Assembly: GCA_947044405.1 (NCBI GenBank)
Contig: CAMRHE010000054.1
Coordinates: forward strand, 62,001 to 126,000
Reading direction: 5' to 3'
DNA from: Leptodactylus fallax
Lineage: Eukaryota; Chordata; Amphibia; Anura; Leptodactylidae
DNA: 64,000 nt
This document shows, piece by piece, positions 60,180 to 64,000 of this stretch; positions within the stretch are counted from its first letter, which is position 1; the number at the start of each line of letters is the position of its first letter. The translations under genes and the position numbers were made by a program. Under the pieces are notes generated by a model. That model saw nothing but the letters and a program-made list of their open reading frames with translations, was not told the origin of the DNA and did no database searches.

Positions 60180-61793
60180 CAGTTGTGCTAAAAAGTTTAC
60201 ATACCCAGGCAGATTTTTTAGTTTTTTGGCCTTTTTGTAGAGAATATGAATGGTAACACAAAAACGTTTTTCTCCACTCATGGTTAGTGGTTGGTTGAAG
60301 ACATTTATTGTCAAACTTCTGTGTTTTTTCTTTTTAAATCATAATGACAACCAAAAACATCAAAATGACCCTGTTCAAAAGTTCACATACCCTGGTGATT
60401 TTGGCCTGATAACATGCCCAGAAGTTGACACAAAGGAGTTTGAATGGCTACTAAAGGTAACATCCTCACCTGTGACCTGTTTGCTTGTAATCAGTGTGTG
60501 TGCATAAAAGCTGAGTGAGTTTCTGGGATCCAGACAGACTGTTGTATCTTTCCCTCAGCCACTGACATTTCTGGATTGTGAGTCATGGGGAAAGTAAAAG
60601 AATTGTCCACGGATATACAGGAAAAGTTAGTTGAACTGTATAAAACAGGAAAGGGATACAAAAAGCTATCCAAGGAATTGATAATGCCAGTCAGCAGTGT
60701 TCAAACTGTGATTAACAAATGGAAACTCAGGGACTCTGTAAAAACCAAACCATGGTCAGGTAGACCAACCAAAATTTCGGCCACAGCTGCCCAGAAAATT
60801 GTTTGGGATGCAAAGAAAAACCCACACATAACATCAGCTGAAATACAGGACTCTCTGAAAACTATCAGTGTGGCTGTTTCAAGATGCACAATAGGGAGGC
60901 ACTTGAAGAAAAAATGGGCTGCATGGTTGAGTTGCCAAAAGAAAACTATTACTGCACAAATGCCACAAAGTATCTTCAATACGCCAAAAAGCACAGAGAC
61001 AAGCCTCAAAACTTCTGGAACAATGTAATTTGGAGTGATGAGAAAAAAATCGAACTTTTTAGCCGCAACCATTAACGTTACATTTGGAGAGGTGTCAACA
61101 AGGCGTATGATGAAAGGAACACCATTCCTACTGCAATGCACGGAGGTGGATCACTGATGATGTGGGGATGTGTGAACTTCAAAGGCACAGGAAACTTGGT
61201 CAAAGTTGAAGGAAAGATGAATGCAGCACGTTATCAGCAAATACTGGAGGCAAATTTACACTCATCAGCCAGGAAGCTGCGCAGGGGACGTACTTGGAAG
61301 TTCCAACATGACAACGATCCAAAACACAAGGCAAAGTCGACCTGTCATTGCCTACAGAAGAAGAAAGTGAAGGTTCTGGAGTGGCCATCTCAGTCTCCTG
61401 ACCACTCTGGGGAGATCTCAAGCGCGCTGTACATGCAAGACAGCCCAGGAATTTACATTAACTGGAGACTTTTTGCCAAAAAGAATGGGCAGTTTTACCA
61501 TCTGAGAAAATAAAGAGCTTCATCCACAACTACCACAAAAGACTTCAAGCTGTCATTATGTTAGAGGGGTATTAAGAACTGAGGTATGTGAACTTTTGAA
61601 GAGGGTCATTTTGATGTTTTTGGTTGTCATTATGATTTAAAAAGAGAAAACATAGAAGTTTGACAATAAATGGCTTCAACCAACCATTAACCATGAGTGG
61701 AGAAAAAGTTTTTTTGTTATCATTCATATTCTCTGAAAAAAGGCCAGAAAAACAAAAAATCTGCTGGGGTATGTAAACTTTTTAGCACAACTG
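60180..61793 (+). mobile_element. Tc1/mariner element, inserted at TA, decayed
   Basis: The 1614-bp element starts CAGTTGTGCTAAAAAGTTTA and ends with TAAACTTTTTAGCACAACTG, with TA at 60178-60179 and 61794-61795. Extended inverted repeats include AATCATAATGACAACCAAAA and its complement. The transposase has several lesions. Confidence 0.94.
60585..61575 (+). pseudogene. Tc1 transposase missing its catalytic Glu
   Basis: The frame starts at the ATG at 60585 (MGKVKELSTDIQEKLVELYK) with the helix-turn-helix region and hinge WSGRPTKI. A frameshift near 60920, in the linker after HLKKK, moves the reading to the frame that gives LQYAKKHRDKPQNFWNNVIW and SDEKKIELF (first Asp). A TAA at 61073-61075 follows, then IPTAMHGGGSLMMWG and [10 protein letters not shown] (second Asp). 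About 16 bases that should encode LNPIE are missing after SPD (61401), removing the catalytic Glu and changing frame. The expected C-terminus ends near 61575. It is inactive. Confidence 0.9.
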
Positions 61794-61952
61794 TATATAT
61801 TTTGGCTATGCAGCCTGTTCTATCCACATATTTGATGTACATACTGTAAATAACACTCTATAGACTATTCATTACTTGCTATACACAGGTAGCATTTATA
61901 TCCACATAAAGAAAAGTACACATTACATGCACGTACATGTACATTCTGTGCA

Positions 61953-62158
61953 GGCTACATGAGACATTTTCAAGATCTGAAGGGAGGCTCCAGAGGAAAC
62001 CAGTCCATAAGCGGGTTGAGTACATGGCAGGACTTTTCCCCAGCTGCTCAGCCCAGCAATGCAAGCAGCATTCCTCCTCCCTCTGAACCGACTTCAAAGT
62101 TAGACAATACTACATCATCAGAGGAACCTTCTATAAAAATGTCACCCCTCAAATAATG
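61953..62158 (+). other. Unassigned plus-strand frame with codon-like content
   Basis: A frame from a TCTGTGCAG acceptor-like site reads GYMRHFQDLKGGSRGNQSIS, then a Ser/Pro-rich stretch (PPPSEPTSKLDNTTSSEEPS) and a stop at 62154-62156. It lies in intron sequence antisense to the CSMD gene. The composition resembles the last exon of a Ser-rich protein or a retropseudogene, but I recognise no family and chance is possible. 61796-61950 and 62159-62350 hold nothing recognised. Confidence 0.25.
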
Positions 62159-62350
62159 TGCATGCTGCCAGCTGAGGCTAGGGGCTCAATTGCTCTCATG
62201 GTAGATGTGGTGTATTTATCATCACACTGTGTGTTCTATGATATGACATATCAATTTGATTGATTAGTGTACAGCAATAGCTCACTTACTACTATTCTAC
62301 ATAACAGAAAAGTAAAGATGCTAAAAGCTAATAGCATACATAGGACTTAC

Positions 62351-62539
62351 CCTTACATATTGGTGCTGGTGAATCCCATTCATACATCCCATTTGGACTT
62401 TTGATGCAGGTTGTATTTCTGTTCCCAATCATTTGGTATCCTGACTTGCAAAAATAGTAAACTTTTGATCCAAGCTCTATACCTGTCTTGTTCAAAATGC
62501 CACCATGATTTATCACCGCATTTAAGCTGCAGTAAGCCG
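62351..62539 (-). CDS. CSMD1: CSMD-family gene, sushi exon 1 of 5 in the window
   Basis: This 189-bp exon encodes one sushi (complement control protein) domain of a large transmembrane CUB/sushi protein. On the minus strand it follows a TTTTCTAG acceptor and ends at a GTAAGT donor. The reading begins AYCSLNAVINHGGILNKTG and contains four sushi cysteines, a Gly-Tyr before the third, and a Trp-Asp before the last Cys. Both ends are phase 1 (two bases complete a codon at the start, one G is left at the end), the usual phase for sushi exons. The next exon starts with CT and completes an Ala codon, giving a C-K-A-I-S-C-G junction like that of CSMD proteins. CSMD proteins are large, mainly neural membrane proteins linked to complement control. 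The family is clear; CSMD1 rather than CSMD3 is from remembered similarity. Confidence 0.88.
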
Positions 62540-62753
62540 CTAGAAAACAACAATATTATTTTTTTAGCATGCTATATATTACTTAATATACTATTACCTT
62601 ATACACATATTATCACTATTAACCATATTAGCAGTCACATTAAAATTGCAAAAACCCTCCCAAAATTGTCACTTTTTTATTGCAGATTATAAATTTATGG
62701 CTCAAATAAATATAACTGACACATAACTCTGGTGCCTTATGTGCATTTTGGAG

Positions 62754-63118
62754 TACAGTGTCCATATTAGGACATCCTCAGATATCAGTGTCAAACATCA
62801 GATTAATAGCAGTTTACAACAGTGACACCTGACTTTGATTCTGACACCTGACTTTGACTTTGACTCTGACACCTGACTTTGACTTTGATTCTGACACCTG
62901 ACTTTGACTTTGATTCTGACACCTAAGTCAAAGTCAAAGTCAGGTGTCAGAATCAAAGTCAAAGTCAGGCGTCAGAATCAAAGTCAAAGTCAGGTGTCAG
63001 AGTCAAAGTCAAAGTCAGGTGTCAGAATCAAAGTCAAAGTCAGGTGTCACTGTTGTAAACTGCTATTAATCTGATGTTTGACACTGATATCTGAGGATGT
63101 CCTAATATGGACACTGTA
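62754..63118. mobile_element. Near-perfect palindromic element with TACAGTG ends
   Basis: The left arm starts TACAGTGTCCATATTAGGAC and the right arm ends with its exact complement, so the 365-base segment folds back on itself with arms of about 180 bases and almost no loop (centre near 62934). The inner arm consists of 25-base tandem units (GACACCTGACTTTGACTTTG plus ATTCT), four on the left and about five on the right. The ends, TA followed by CAGTG, are those of Tc1/mariner elements. I infer a Tc1-mobilised fold-back MITE. Confidence 0.85.
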
Positions 63119-63419
63119 TTGGAGATCACTTTGGAGATCTAACATATTTTAATCTTAAACCAGTAATGTTTTATCCCTCTCTTCATTCCTACATAACTTT
63201 TTACATTTTATTTCAATGTAGATGTAGTATTGTATTTTGTTGGTACATAAGAATTTAGATTATTTTTTATAATTTTTGTTTTTGAGAGGCAAGATGGTAA
63301 GAAAAATCAATTCTGGCATCTGAATTTTTAAGGTTTATGTCGTTTACCGTGTCAAATAAATAGCATACTAATTTTATTTTAGGGGTTGTCACAGATGTGG
63401 CATACCAAATATGTTTTTA

Positions 63420-63445
63420 TATATATAAATATATATATATATATA
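63420..63445. repeat. (AT)n run
   Basis: About 12 AT units directly before the Tc1 left end; a natural TA-rich target. Confidence 0.9.
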
Positions 63446-64000
63446 CAGTGGGGAAAAAAAGTATTTAGTCAGCCACCAATTGTGCAAGTTCTCCCACTTT
63501 AAAAGATGAGAGAGGCAATTGACATCATAGGTAGACCTCAAATATGAGAGTCAAAATGAGAAAACATATCTAAAAAATCACATTGTCTGATTTTTTAAGA
63601 ATTTATTTGCAAATTATGGTGGAAAATAAGTATTTGATCACCCACAAACAAGCAAGATTTCTGACTCTCTCAGACCTGTAACTTCTTCTTTAAGAGGCTC
63701 CTCTGTCCTCCACTCATTACCTGTAGTAATGGCACCTGTTTGACTGTTGTCAGTATAAAAGACACCTGTCCACAACCTCAAACAGTCACACTCCAAACTC
63801 CACTATGGTGAAGACCAAAGAGCTGTGGAAGGACACCAGAAACAAAATAGTAGACCTGCACCATGCTGGGAAGACTGAATCTGCAATAGGCAAGCAGCTT
63901 GGTGTGAAGAAATCAACTGTGGGAGCAATAATTAGAAAATGGAAGACATACAAGACCACCGATAATCTCCCTCGATCAGGGGCTCCACGCAAGATCTCAT
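63446..64000 (+). mobile_element. Tc1/mariner element, DD34E family, cut by the window end
   Basis: The element starts CAGTGGGGAAAAAAAGTATT after a TA in an (AT)n run. It matches the family of 41338-42894 almost base for base, and keeps a leader segment (AGGCTCCTCTGTCCTCCACT region) that the other copy lacks. The window ends inside the transposase. Confidence 0.93.
63805..64000 (+). CDS. Tc1 transposase, N-terminal part only
   Basis: The frame starts at the ATG at 63805 ([20 protein letters not shown]) and is open to the end of the window, 65 codons. It covers the first helix-turn-helix and the hinge beginning LPRSGAPRK. The copy at 41657 has the same protein with small differences (DP for EL at residues 6-7, C for R in the hinge). 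Whether the rest is intact lies outside the window. Confidence 0.8.
   Translation, partial: MVKTKELWKDTRNKIVDLHHAGKTESAIGKQLGVKKSTVGAIIRKWKTYKTTDNLPRSGAPRKIS

Noticed and set aside
63001..63060. CRISPR-like array in the 25-base repeats at 62820-63050
   Set aside because: The units are directly adjacent without spacers and are mirrored as a palindrome; the setting is a vertebrate intron.

Overview
The window is animal nuclear DNA, most likely from a frog. The only host gene is a minus-strand gene of the CSMD family (CUB and sushi multiple domains), most likely CSMD1. Five exons are visible, each encoding one complement-control (sushi) domain, with consensus splice sites and phase-1 boundaries. 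In transcript order they lie at 62351-62539, 50981-51166, 18903-19097, 10820-10993 and 6181-6354. They join in frame into five successive sushi domains. The rest of the window is intron: about 11.2, 31.9, 7.9 and 4.5 kb between the exons, plus both flanks.

The introns are packed with transposons of kinds common in amphibians. There are seven Tc1/mariner elements (one cut by the window end) with catalytic spacings DD34E, DD35E and DD38E. There is also a Penelope-like retroelement with a GIY-YIG endonuclease, a Rex1-type LINE, four L2-type LINE fragments, an autonomous-type hAT relic and a nested non-autonomous hAT with an 8-bp target duplication. Several elements are flanked by TTAA, two of them with ends like the Xenopus T2/Kolobok MITEs. 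SINE-like pieces, simple repeats and two long hairpins complete the set. TTAAAGG-type MITEs and this mix of Tc1 families point to an anuran; the species cannot be told.

Layout: 1-6.2 kb intron with a decayed Tc1 and an L2 fragment; 6.2-19.1 kb the three downstream exons, with a DD38E Tc1 and a Rex1 LINE followed by a suspicious homopolymer tract; 19.1-28.6 kb intron with a hairpin, a hAT relic and a T2-like MITE; 30.9-44.0 kb a nest in which the Penelope element is broken by an intact DD35E Tc1, is flanked by a 2.3-kb inverted duplication, and abuts a TTAA element holding an L2 that holds a Tc1; 44.5-50.0 kb a modular TTAA element containing the hAT with its 31-bp minisatellite; 51.0 kb exon; 55.4-61.8 kb L2 tail, TTAA element and two Tc1 copies; 62.4 kb exon; 62.75-63.12 kb a near-perfect TA-flanked palindrome; 63.4 kb to the end a partial Tc1.

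Nothing suggests bacterial genes, CRISPR arrays or rRNA/tRNA genes. The most notable items are the inverted duplication around the Penelope element, the complete DD35E transposase, the Tc1-style palindrome, and a degenerate hammerhead-like hairpin in the Penelope 3' region.
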